Origin: Dehalococcoidia bacterium
GTDB taxonomy: Bacteria; Chloroflexota; Dehalococcoidia; GIF9; AB-539-J10
DNA: 48,613 nt
Assembly (NCBI GenBank): GCA_030610855.1
Contig: JAUWQY010000011.1
Span: forward strand, 1 to 48,613
Direction: 5' to 3'
Position numbers and translations under genes: made by a program. Each line of letters opens with the position of its first letter. Position 1 is the stretch's first letter. Under the pieces are notes generated by a model. It saw only the letters and a program-made list of their open reading frames with translations, was not told where the DNA came from and did not search any database. This document shows, piece by piece, positions 9,669 to 17,375 of this stretch.

Positions 9669-9920
9669 GGGAATTATGACGACTAATGCCGATTACCATG
9701 GTTCCGGAACAGGCGGTTACTGAGTTATCTTCGGTTTGTCTACGACCAGGTACTTACTGCCCCATAGTTGACTGCATGAATCAGATTGGTTCTCCTTCCC
9801 CGGTAGGTGGAAATCAGAGGGGAGTTGGCGGAGTGCACCCCAACACTAACCCTGAACCCTCCCTCAACGGAGAGGAATCTTGTGCGAGATTATGCCGGCG
9901 GACGTAACTAGAAAGCGACT
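9669..9920. other. 252-base gap inside the Hdr locus with a degenerate palindromic repeat
   Basis: The gap separates the first and second Hdr gene sets. A 73-codon open frame at 9686-9907 has no family likeness and no convincing ribosome binding site, so I do not call it. Around 9833-9880 the sequence AACCCTCCCTCAACGGAGAG resembles a worn copy of the CCCTAACCC/CTCCC-loop-GGGAG palindromic repeats spread through many bacterial genomes. A related copy lies at 36420-36450. A TTGACT occurs at 9767 but I see no good -10 behind it, so a promoter here is possible but unproven. Confidence 0.4.
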
Positions 9921-9926
9921 GTGCAT

Positions 9927-11915
9927 ATGGAAGATGAGAAGAGGATCGGAGTCTACATCTGTCACTGTGGGCTGAACATCGCCGGCACGGTTGACGTGGA
10001 AGAGCTAGCGCAATATGCTGCTGCGTTGCCTAACGTAGTGGTCTCCCGTGACTATCGGTATCTATGCTCGGATCCCGGGCAGGACCTTCTTAAGAATGAT
10101 ATCAAGGAACTGGGGCTCAATCGGGTCGTCGTCGCCTCTTGTTCGCCAAGAATGCATGAACATACCTTCCGCAAAGCTTGTCAGGCTGCCGGTTTGAACC
10201 CTTATCTATATGAGCATGCCAATATCAGGGAGCATTGTTCATGGGTGCATGCCGATAAGGAGCAGGCTACCCAGAAAGCCAAGGACCTGCTTCGGGCTGC
10301 TGTGCAACGTGTTCACTATCATGAGCCTCTGGAGGTTAGAGAGGTACCGGTCAATCCTAACACTCTGGTTGTGGGTGCCGGCATTGCCGGTATAGAGGCG
10401 GCCCTGAAGATAGCCAACGGGGGCCACAAGGTGTACTTAGTGGAGAAAGAGGCATCAATTGGCGGGCATATGATTCAACTCGATACTACTTTTCCCACCC
10501 TTGATTGCTCTGAATGTATTATGACCCCTAAGATGAGCGAAGTAGGGCATCATCCCAATATCGAGCTTCTGGCTTATAGCGAGGTGGAGGAGGTATCGGG
10601 GTCTGTGGGCAACTTCAAGGTAAAAGTAAGGAAGAAGGCGAGATATGTGGATGAAGACAAGTGTATTGGATGCGGTATTTGTGAGCAAAAATGCCCCTGG
10701 AAGGTGCCAAGCGAGTTCGAAGTGGGCCTGGGAAAGAGGGGGGCCGTTTATATTCCTTTTGCTCAAGCCATTCCCAATATCGCCACAATAGACAAAGACC
10801 ACTGTGTCTATATCCAGTCGGAGGGAAAGAAATGCGGCGCCTGTATCAAGTTCTGTGACGCTGGGGCCATAGATTTCGAGCAGAGGGACCAGATCGTTGA
10901 GTTAGAAGCAGGTGCCATTATCCTCGCTACAGGATATGATGTTTTCGACCCGAGTCAGATACCTCAATATGGCTACCGGAAATACGATAACGTCATCACC
11001 GCTCTTGAATTTGAGAGGATGACCTGTGCCTCGGGACCGACTTCGGGGACAATCCGGCTTAAAGATGGGAAAACACCCCGGAGCGCGGCTATCATTCATT
11101 GCGTTGGCAGCCGCGATAAGAACTACTGTGAGTACTGCTCCAGAATCTGCTGCATGTATGCACTGAAACACGCTCATCATCTCAAGGAGAAAACAAATGC
11201 CGATGTCTATGGACTGTATATCGATATGCGCTGCACGGGGGATGGTTATGAGGAGTTCTATAAGCGTGTTTCCGAGGAAGGTGTCATCTTCATAAAAGGT
11301 AAGGTAGCTAATGTGACTGATAGGGCCATTACGGAGGAAGAGAAGGGAAAACTGGTCGTGATAGCCGAGGATACCCTACTGGGGAAGATGATGCGCATCC
11401 CCGTGGATATGGTTATTCTATGTCCCGCCATGATACCCCGGTCTGATGCTACGGATGTCGCCAGGAAGTTCTCCATCACTCAGAAAGCGACTGGTTTCTT
11501 TCTGGAACGTCATGCCAAGCTTGAGCCTCAAGCTACAGCCGTAGACGGGATATTCATCGCGGGTTGCTGCCAGTTTCCCAAGGACATTCCTGACTCTGTA
11601 TCTCACGGGAGGGCCGCGGCTGCGGCTGCGCTGGAACTAATAGATAAAGGCAGTGTTACAACTGAGGCCGCAATATCCTGTGTGGATGAGACTCTATGCC
11701 ATGGCTGTGGAATATGCGAGGAAATCTGTGAATTTCAGGCTCCCAGGGTGGTGCTCAAAGATGGGAAGAGGGTATCCACAGTAAATGAGGCGTTGTGCAA
11801 GGGGTGCGGTGTCTGTGCTGTGGCCTGTCCTAGCGGAGCGATGTCCATAAAGCACTTCACCCGTGATGAGATAGCTACCATGATCGAGGCGCTGACTGCG
11901 GTAGAAAATGGCTGA
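9927..11915 (+). CDS. hdrA: HdrA, heterodisulfide reductase subunit A (uninterrupted form)
   Basis: A full-length ordinary HdrA of 662 residues. It has the N-terminal domain (GVYICHCG), FAD site TLVVGAGIAGIE near 150, DCSEC, CIGCGICEQKC near 246, KCGACIKFC near 303, and the C-terminal ferredoxin pair CHGCGICEEIC and CKGCGVCAVAC. It is close to the 296-3679 protein over its whole length but lacks the GltD-like insertion. The sequence passes straight from IPNIATID to the KKCGACIKFCDAGAIDFEQ stretch. A GTG lies two codons earlier at 9921, but the ATG at 9927 matches the start of the paralog better. It overlaps the next gene by 8 bases. It should hold the bifurcating FAD and pass electrons between ferredoxin, the MvhD domain and HdrB. 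Confidence 0.93.
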   Translation: MEDEKRIGVYICHCGLNIAGTVDVEELAQYAAALPNVVVSRDYRYLCSDPGQDLLKNDIKELGLNRVVVASCSPRMHEHTFRKACQAAGLNPYLYEHANIREHCSWVHADKEQATQKAKDLLRAAVQRVHYHEPLEVREVPVNPNTLVVGAGIAGIEAALKIANGGHKVYLVEKEASIGGHMIQLDTTFPTLDCSECIMTPKMSEVGHHPNIELLAYSEVEEVSGSVGNFKVKVRKKARYVDEDKCIGCGICEQKCPWKVPSEFEVGLGKRGAVYIPFAQAIPNIATIDKDHCVYIQSEGKKCGACIKFCDAGAIDFEQRDQIVELEAGAIILATGYDVFDPSQIPQYGYRKYDNVITALEFERMTCASGPTSGTIRLKDGKTPRSAAIIHCVGSRDKNYCEYCSRICCMYALKHAHHLKEKTNADVYGLYIDMRCTGDGYEEFYKRVSEEGVIFIKGKVANVTDRAITEEEKGKLVVIAEDTLLGKMMRIPVDMVILCPAMIPRSDATDVARKFSITQKATGFFLERHAKLEPQATAVDGIFIAGCCQFPKDIPDSVSHGRAAAAAALELIDKGSVTTEAAISCVDETLCHGCGICEEICEFQAPRVVLKDGKRVSTVNEALCKGCGVCAVACPSGAMSIKHFTRDEIATMIEALTAVENG

Positions 11916-13491
11916 ATTTGAACCTCGTATTATCGCTTTTGCCTGCAACTGGTGCACGTATGCGGCAGCAGATATAGCTGGCACAAGCCGTATCCAGTAC
12001 CCTCCCAATGTAAGAATCATAAGGGTTATGTGCAGCGGCATGGTGGCTCCCGAGCATATTTCCCTGGCGCTTGAGAATGGGGCTGACGGCGTTTTGGTGG
12101 CCGGTTGTCATCCTGGAGACTGTCACTATATTTCGGGCAACTTAAAGGCGGACGAGAGGTTCCAGATGGTCAGCAAGGTGGTCAGCATCCTCGGTGTTGA
12201 GAGCCAAAGGGTAAGGCTTAAGTGGATAGCCACGTCGGAAGGACCGGTATTTGCCCAGACTATCAAAGACATGGTAAACGAGCTCAAGGAATTGGGCCCT
12301 TCGCCCTTCAAGGAATCTCGATCAGCTGACCGAGCAAGACCTGCTCTCGCGCTAGAGGACATGCTTCAGGAAACCAAGGCTTACTACTGTCTGGAGTGTA
12401 GCAAATGCACCAGCATATGTCCCGTGGCCAGGTATGATCCGTCCTACTCTCCGCGAGCTATGATTGAGAACGCTGTGTTGGGGTTGGGAAGTGAGAATAT
12501 TCATGATAAGAAGCTCTTCTCTTGTCTTGCTTGTTATGCCTGCTCTCTGAGATGTCCCAGTGACGTTGACTATCCGGCTTTCATGCGGAGGACTAGAGAG
12601 ATGGCCTTTCGGAGTGGTGAGTATGGCTGTCCGGCTCACGGTGGCTTCCTGCACTCCGTCACACGGCTCATGTCAAGGTCCCCTTATAAGCAGAAGAGAC
12701 TGGGATGGCTTACTGGGAAATACAAAGTCTCTGACCAGAGCGATACAATGTTCTTCGTCGGGTGCACCCCTTATTTTGAACCTATTTTCGGGTATCTGGG
12801 GGTGAGAGCACTCGACATCACAGAGGCAAGTCTGAAGATACTCAACAGTTCGGGAGTGGAGCCCATGTTACTTGCGGATGAAAAATGCTGCGGACACGAT
12901 GCGCTGTGGACTGGCGATACAGAGACCTTTCAGAGGCTGGCCGGGCACAATACAAAGCTAATCAAAGAGGCCGGAACAAAGAAAATCGTATTCTCGTGTC
13001 CTGAGGGTTATCGGACACTTAAGCTGGACTATCCTGCGCACGGGTTTGAACTTGGCTGTGAATTGCAGCATATTTCCGAGTTTGCAGCCGAGAAGATAGA
13101 GAAGGGGGAATTGAAATTCAAGGAGTTCAGCAAGAAGGTAACTTACCAGGACCCATGCCGATTAGGGAGACATCTGGGCGTCTATGACTCGCCGAGAAAA
13201 GTGCTTGAGGCTATTCCCGGGTTAGAGTTGATCGAGATGGAGAAGAATAGAGAATGCGCTCTTTGCTGCGGGACGAGCGCTTTCACCAACTGCGGTCTGT
13301 ACTCTCATGAGATGAGGGTGGATCGATTGCGCGAAGCAGAAGCCAGTGGTGCTGAAATCCTGGTGACTAGCTGCCCGAAGTGCCAGGTGCACTTTGAATG
13401 TGCCATGAATAACAGGAGTGAGGAAAAGGGCCCTGATATAGACATCGAGGTAGTGGACCTGGCGAACCTTGTGGCGGGTGCTTTAGCATAA
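11908..13491 (+). CDS. MvhD-HdrC-HdrB triple fusion
   Basis: A 527-residue single chain. Residues 1-135 are MvhD (FACNWCTYAAADIAGTSR, MCSGM, AGCHPGDCHY). A short linker follows, then HdrC-like 4Fe-4S motifs (CLECSKCTSICP near 161, CLACYACSLRC near 206) and two HdrB CCG domains (CCGHDALW near 328, CCGTSAF near 453, then CPKC). It matches, end to end, the two overlapping genes at 3682-5255. It starts 8 bases inside the HdrA gene before it. Fusing the electron entry subunit to the disulfide reductase subunit fixes their stoichiometry at one to one. A gap of 49 bases separates it from nfnA. The family is clear; the physiological disulfide is not known. Confidence 0.92.
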   Translation: MAEFEPRIIAFACNWCTYAAADIAGTSRIQYPPNVRIIRVMCSGMVAPEHISLALENGADGVLVAGCHPGDCHYISGNLKADERFQMVSKVVSILGVESQRVRLKWIATSEGPVFAQTIKDMVNELKELGPSPFKESRSADRARPALALEDMLQETKAYYCLECSKCTSICPVARYDPSYSPRAMIENAVLGLGSENIHDKKLFSCLACYACSLRCPSDVDYPAFMRRTREMAFRSGEYGCPAHGGFLHSVTRLMSRSPYKQKRLGWLTGKYKVSDQSDTMFFVGCTPYFEPIFGYLGVRALDITEASLKILNSSGVEPMLLADEKCCGHDALWTGDTETFQRLAGHNTKLIKEAGTKKIVFSCPEGYRTLKLDYPAHGFELGCELQHISEFAAEKIEKGELKFKEFSKKVTYQDPCRLGRHLGVYDSPRKVLEAIPGLELIEMEKNRECALCCGTSAFTNCGLYSHEMRVDRLREAEASGAEILVTSCPKCQVHFECAMNNRSEEKGPDIDIEVVDLANLVAGALA

Positions 13492-13540
13492 GAGTAGTCT
13501 AGTATCTCAGGGTCAAGAAGCAGAGTTCTGGAGGCTGATA

Positions 13541-14419
13541 ATGTACAAAATAGTGAAGAAGGAGGTTCTTGTACCCAACACAGTTTACCTTAAAGCAGAG
13601 GCTCCGGAGATTGCCCGCAAGGCTGAACCGGGGCAGTTCGTAATATTGCGGGTGGATGAGGTTGGGGAGAGGTTCCCTTTGTCGCTCGCTGGTTGGGATA
13701 AGAAGGCAGGGACGCTCGAAGTCCTCTTTCTTATCATGGGCAGAAGCACGATGAAACTCTCCGCTCTTGGAGAGGGCGACTGTATTAGGGATATAGTGGG
13801 CCCCCTGGGTAGGCCCACGGAAATCGAATCCTACGGCGACACTCTGTGTGTCTGTAGCACATTTGGTGTCGGTCCCATGATACCGCTGATCAAGGCTCTC
13901 AAGAAGAAAGGCAACAAGGTCACGTCAGTCATGGAAGCAAAAGACGAGGCCTTTCTATTCTGGGAGGATAGGTTGAAGAGCGTGAGCGATGAGACACACG
14001 TGGTTCTGGGAGATGGGAGTCGCGGGGAATACAGGCGGGCGAGCGAGTTCCTCACAAAGCACCTGAAATCGGGGAACAAGGTTGACAGGGTCTTTGCGTT
14101 CGGGCGCGTATTTATGATGATGGAATGTTCACAGGCGACAAAGCCGTTTGGGGTCAAGACGATTGTTGGTCTCACTCCGATAATGGTTGATGGTACAGGC
14201 ATGTGCGGCTGCTGCCGGGTCTCTGTGGGTGGCGAAACGAAGTTTACCTGTGTTGATGGTCCTGAATTCGATGGCCATTCGGTGGACTGGGGACTCCTCG
14301 TCAAGCGGAAACGAGCTTATTTGAGAGAAGAGGCGCTCGCATTTGATCTATGGCAACTTGATAAATTGCGTCGGATCGCCGAATTATCGGAACTGCCCGG
14401 GCGGGTCTCTGTGGTGTGA
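13541..14419 (+). CDS. nfnA: NfnA/SudB-type FAD, NAD-binding and [2Fe-2S] subunit
   Basis: A 292-residue protein of the dihydroorotate-dehydrogenase electron-transfer (PyrK)/NfnA/SudB family. It has an N-terminal FAD-binding barrel (GQFVILRV, FPLSLAG), a nucleotide-binding middle (STFGVGPMIPLIKAL), and a C-terminal [2Fe-2S] motif GMCGCCRVSVGG with a last cysteine in FTCVDGPEF. With the next gene it forms the NfnAB pair, which bifurcates electrons from NADPH to NAD+ and ferredoxin, or runs in reverse. The same pair is also described as sulfide dehydrogenase SudAB, and sequence alone does not separate the two roles. It overlaps the next gene by 4 bases. Confidence 0.88.
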   Translation: MYKIVKKEVLVPNTVYLKAEAPEIARKAEPGQFVILRVDEVGERFPLSLAGWDKKAGTLEVLFLIMGRSTMKLSALGEGDCIRDIVGPLGRPTEIESYGDTLCVCSTFGVGPMIPLIKALKKKGNKVTSVMEAKDEAFLFWEDRLKSVSDETHVVLGDGSRGEYRRASEFLTKHLKSGNKVDRVFAFGRVFMMMECSQATKPFGVKTIVGLTPIMVDGTGMCGCCRVSVGGETKFTCVDGPEFDGHSVDWGLLVKRKRAYLREEALAFDLWQLDKLRRIAELSELPGRVSVV

Positions 14420-15834
14420 AAATGACGGAAAAACCAAAACTGAATTTGAATCGTGTGCCGATACCGAAGCAGGCTCCGGAAGCGAGAAGAGAGAACTTCA
14501 GTGAAGTAGCCCTGGGATATGCCGAAGAGCAGGCTCTTGAAGAAGCCAGTCGTTGCATTGACTGCAAGAAACCCGGCTGCAAGGACGGTTGCCCGGTTTA
14601 TGTAGACATTCCCGGGTTCATAAAGGCAATACAGAATGGCGATATGCCTGAGGCGGTAAGGATACTCAAGAGCAAGAACAGCCTGCCCGGAATCTGCGGT
14701 CGTGTTTGCCCTCAGGAAACACAGTGCGAGCTGACCTGTAACCTGGCCAAGAAGGATGCGCCCATTGCTATCGGCAGGCTGGAGCGCTATGTAGCTGATT
14801 GGGAAATAGCTCACCCGGAAGCTATTAGACGAGGAGAGGAGGGGGTGAACTGCAATGGCAGGAGGGTGGCCGTTGTCGGTTCCGGTCCGGCAGGACTAAC
14901 CTGCGCCGCCGACCTGGCCAGGTTGGGATATGAAGCCGTTATCTTTGAGGCACTTCATGTTGCTGGTGGAGTACTCATGTATGGCATCCCCGAGTTCAGG
15001 TTGCCCAAGACGATCGTTCAGGGTGAGGTTGATTATGTCAAATCACTGGGCGTGGAAATCAGACTCAACCATGTGATCGGCAAAATAGCTACCGTCGATG
15101 AGCTTCTGGAAAACGGATTTGATGCTGTCTTCTTGGCTCCCGGGGCCGGGGCGCCAATGTTCCTGGATATACCCGGGGAGAACCTGAGCGGCATATACTC
15201 TGCCAACGAGTTCCTTACTCGGACAAACCTGATGAAAGCATATCTCTTTCCTCAGTATGATACTCCGATACAGGTGGGAAAACGGGTGGCAGTGTTCGGT
15301 GCCGGAAACGTAGCTATGGATGCCTCAAGATGTGCACTGAGACTTGGGGCAGAAGAAGTATACATTGTCTATCGGCGCTCCAGGACGGAGATGCCTGCCA
15401 GACTTGAAGAGAGGGAAAATGCTGAAGAGGAGGGAGTCATTTTCAAGCTTTTGACCAATCCGAGCAGGTTTCTTGGTGATCAACGAAGTATAGTCAGGGC
15501 GGTGCAGTTACATGAAATGGAACTGGGTGAGCCTGATGCTAGTGGTCGGCGACGGCCTATCCGAAAGCCGGACTCTGAGTTCATGATGGAGATAGATACC
15601 GCGATTCCCGCTCTGGGCACAAGGCCTAATCCCATCATTCCCTCAACGACCAAAGGGCTTGAACTCACTAAGTGGGGCACCGTACTGACCGATGAGGCCA
15701 CCGGTAGAACAAGCAAAGAGAGAGTCTGGTGTGGCGGAGATATGGCTACTGGGGCAGCTACCGTTATCAGCGCCATGGGAGCAGCACGGCGAGCAGCTAT
15801 CTCAATTGACATCTACTTAAAGGGGGGCAACTGA
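14416..15834 (+). CDS. nfnB: NfnB/SudA, GltD-like NADPH-binding subunit
   Basis: A 472-residue protein of the NADPH-dependent glutamate synthase small-chain family, the NfnB partner of the preceding gene. The N-terminal cysteine domain (CIDCKKPGCKDGCP, CGRVCPQETQCELTC) holds two 4Fe-4S clusters. The FAD site is VAVVGSGPAGLTCAAD near 154, and the NADPH site VAVFGAGNVAMDASRC near 293 is followed by the family stretch YIVYRRSRTEMPAR. No glutamine amidotransferase large subunit is nearby, so a role in glutamate synthesis is unlikely. The start may be GTG 14416 or ATG 14422. It is the free-standing form of the module inserted in the HdrA-like proteins at 296 and 5255. Confidence 0.9.
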   Translation: MKMTEKPKLNLNRVPIPKQAPEARRENFSEVALGYAEEQALEEASRCIDCKKPGCKDGCPVYVDIPGFIKAIQNGDMPEAVRILKSKNSLPGICGRVCPQETQCELTCNLAKKDAPIAIGRLERYVADWEIAHPEAIRRGEEGVNCNGRRVAVVGSGPAGLTCAADLARLGYEAVIFEALHVAGGVLMYGIPEFRLPKTIVQGEVDYVKSLGVEIRLNHVIGKIATVDELLENGFDAVFLAPGAGAPMFLDIPGENLSGIYSANEFLTRTNLMKAYLFPQYDTPIQVGKRVAVFGAGNVAMDASRCALRLGAEEVYIVYRRSRTEMPARLEERENAEEEGVIFKLLTNPSRFLGDQRSIVRAVQLHEMELGEPDASGRRRPIRKPDSEFMMEIDTAIPALGTRPNPIIPSTTKGLELTKWGTVLTDEATGRTSKERVWCGGDMATGAATVISAMGAARRAAISIDIYLKGGN

Positions 15835-15901
15835 GCGGGGCGTTCGGTAATCTGGATTGGCAGAAGATGAAGGGCACGGTAAAAATGCCAGCTAGGAACG
15901 C

Positions 15902-15930
15902 TTGCCTCTTCTCGGTGTATGTGCTATGCT
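15902..15930 (+). promoter_or_regulatory. Candidate promoter for the flx operon
   Basis: TTGCCT at 15902-15907 and TATGCT at 15925-15930 are 17 bases apart, each matching the sigma-70 consensus at four of six positions. Transcription would begin near 15937, before the hairpin at 15960-15982 and flxD at 16003. This is pattern matching only. Confidence 0.35.
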
Positions 15931-15959
15931 GTCGGCGTCATGTTGTCAGGCTGGCAAGC

Positions 15960-15986
15960 AAGGGTGGGCTCGAACCACCCTTTTTG
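15960..15986 (+). terminator. Intrinsic terminator hairpin between nfnB and flxD
   Basis: The 8-base-pair stem AAGGGTGG / CCACCCTT with a 7-base loop is followed at once by further T residues (TTTGTT). It lies 126 bases past nfnB and 17 before flxD. It may end the nfnB transcript. If the promoter at 15902 is real, it may instead act as an attenuator in the flx leader. Confidence 0.65.
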
Positions 15987-16002
15987 TTCACTGGGATGAT
16001 AG

Positions 16003-16416
16003 ATGAACAACTCTGAACCAAAGATAGTAGCTTTCTGCTGCAACTGGTGTTCATATGCGGGTGCTGACCTGGCCGGTACATCAAGAATGCAGTACCCTGC
16101 CAACCTGAGAATAATCAGAGTGATGTGTAGCGGTAGAGTGAATCCCGTTTTTGTCCTCAAGGCGCTTCGTGTTGGCGCTGACGGGGTGCTGGTGCTTGGT
16201 TGCCATCCGGGTGATTGCCACTATCTGACCGGCAACTACCGTACCCGCCGTCGGCTGTCTATCACCATGAAATTCATGGAGTATATGGGAATCGAACCCG
16301 AACGTATACAGGTCAGCTGGTGTTCTGCCTCGGAAGGAAGCAGATTTGCCGAGGTGGTTACCGAAGTAACGGCTGATCTGAAGAGAATAAGCCCCAATCG
16401 ATTATTCAATGACTAG
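16003..16416 (+). CDS. flxD: FlxD, MvhD-type [2Fe-2S] subunit
   Basis: A 137-residue MvhD-family protein (FCCNWCSYAGADLAGTSR, MCSGR, LGCHPGDCHYLTGN), the third such domain in the window. In this place, directly before flxC, flxB and flxA, it fits FlxD, the subunit that hands electrons from the NADH-oxidising Flx part to HdrA. The ribosome binding site GGGATG lies 5 bases before the ATG, just past the terminator-like hairpin. It overlaps flxC by 8 bases. In known flxABCD-hdrABC clusters flxD is last in the group; here it is first. Confidence 0.88.
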   Translation: MNNSEPKIVAFCCNWCSYAGADLAGTSRMQYPANLRIIRVMCSGRVNPVFVLKALRVGADGVLVLGCHPGDCHYLTGNYRTRRRLSITMKFMEYMGIEPERIQVSWCSASEGSRFAEVVTEVTADLKRISPNRLFND

Positions 16417-17371
16417 AGAGATAGAAAAGAAACTACGAGACGCAGTCCGCGAGCTTCTGGAGAAGGGAACGATCGACCGTATTGTCGGCTATGAGGCTGG
16501 GAGCCTCAAATTCTCGACCACTCCGCTGATAACCAGCAACAAAGCTGACGTTGACCGATTGGTTATCAATCCCTTCACTCACAGTAACCTCAGCGTTTTC
16601 CTGCGCGATTTGTGCGGCAAAGTGGGCATTGTTGCTAAAGGATGCGACGCCCGCTCTATCATCAGCCTTATCCAGGACAGACAGATTGCTCGCAAGGATG
16701 TCTTCGTTATCGGTGCCCCCTGTGGCGGCGTCATCGACCTGGCCAAAGTGGAAAAACTGACCGGTCTGGATCGGGATGAGGTTGATGATATCGTCTGGCA
16801 GGGAGAAAAGGCGGCCATCACCTTCGCCGGGAGCACCCAGAAGTTCTCGGCCAAGGAAGTGCTGGCTGATTCTTGTCTTGGCTGTGATCCCTCCGATTTC
16901 AAGGAATGCGATATGCTCATTGGGGAGATCGAACCCATCGTTGGCGGCAAAGAGCTCGGCCAAGACAGGATTAGAGAGATGGAGGCGATGGCTCCGGCGC
17001 AGCGCTGGGAGTTCTGGAAGAAAGAGTTCTCCCGTTGTATCCGGTGCTACGGTTGCCGCCAGGTCTGTCCAGCCTGCTTCTGCGATCGTTGCTTTGTGGA
17101 GGAAACCGAACCACGATGGATATCACCGTTGCCGAAGTGGCAGGATAACCTCATCTTTCAAGTAGTAAGGATGATGCATGTTGCCGGCCGTTGTACCAAT
17201 TGCGGCGAATGTGAGCGTATTTGCCCTGCGAATATCCCGCTGGGAAGTCTCACAAAGAAGATGGAAGAGATTGTGGACGAACTATTTCAATACCGGGCAG
17301 GCACGGACAAAGATGCTCCGCCGCTGATGGCAGCTTATCAACCCGACGAACTCGAAGACTTGATGCGGTAG
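16409..17371 (+). CDS. flxC: FlxC-like ferredoxin-type subunit (FrhB/FdhB-related)
   Basis: A 320-residue iron-sulfur protein. The N-terminal 200 residues resemble the F420-hydrogenase beta-subunit fold (VGIVAKGCDARSIISLIQD, IGAPCGG). The C-terminal part carries cysteine clusters CIRCYGCRQVCPACFC near 210 and CTNCGECERICP near 262. It matches the 4Fe-4S subunit that sits between FlxD and FlxB in Flx and related formate-dehydrogenase-linked clusters. Its role should be electron relay inside the Flx complex. The gene starts inside the end of flxD and is 4 bases from flxB. The name FlxC rests on context, and similar proteins are also annotated as FdhB-like. Confidence 0.75.
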   Translation: MTREIEKKLRDAVRELLEKGTIDRIVGYEAGSLKFSTTPLITSNKADVDRLVINPFTHSNLSVFLRDLCGKVGIVAKGCDARSIISLIQDRQIARKDVFVIGAPCGGVIDLAKVEKLTGLDRDEVDDIVWQGEKAAITFAGSTQKFSAKEVLADSCLGCDPSDFKECDMLIGEIEPIVGGKELGQDRIREMEAMAPAQRWEFWKKEFSRCIRCYGCRQVCPACFCDRCFVEETEPRWISPLPKWQDNLIFQVVRMMHVAGRCTNCGECERICPANIPLGSLTKKMEEIVDELFQYRAGTDKDAPPLMAAYQPDELEDLMR

Positions 17372-17375
17372 ATAC

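Noticed and set aside
9686-9907. A 73-codon open frame in the gap between the two Hdr sets
   Set aside because: No recognisable motif, no ribosome binding site, and part of it is a degenerate palindromic repeat.
13541-15834. Reading the pair as glutamate synthase or pyrimidine enzymes
   Set aside because: There is no glutamate synthase large subunit and no dihydroorotate dehydrogenase nearby; the NfnA/NfnB (SudBA) pairing explains both.
1-15834. Selenocysteine (in-frame TGA) in HdrA or HdrB cysteine motifs
   Set aside because: All cysteine motifs are encoded by TGC/TGT and the frames are unbroken.
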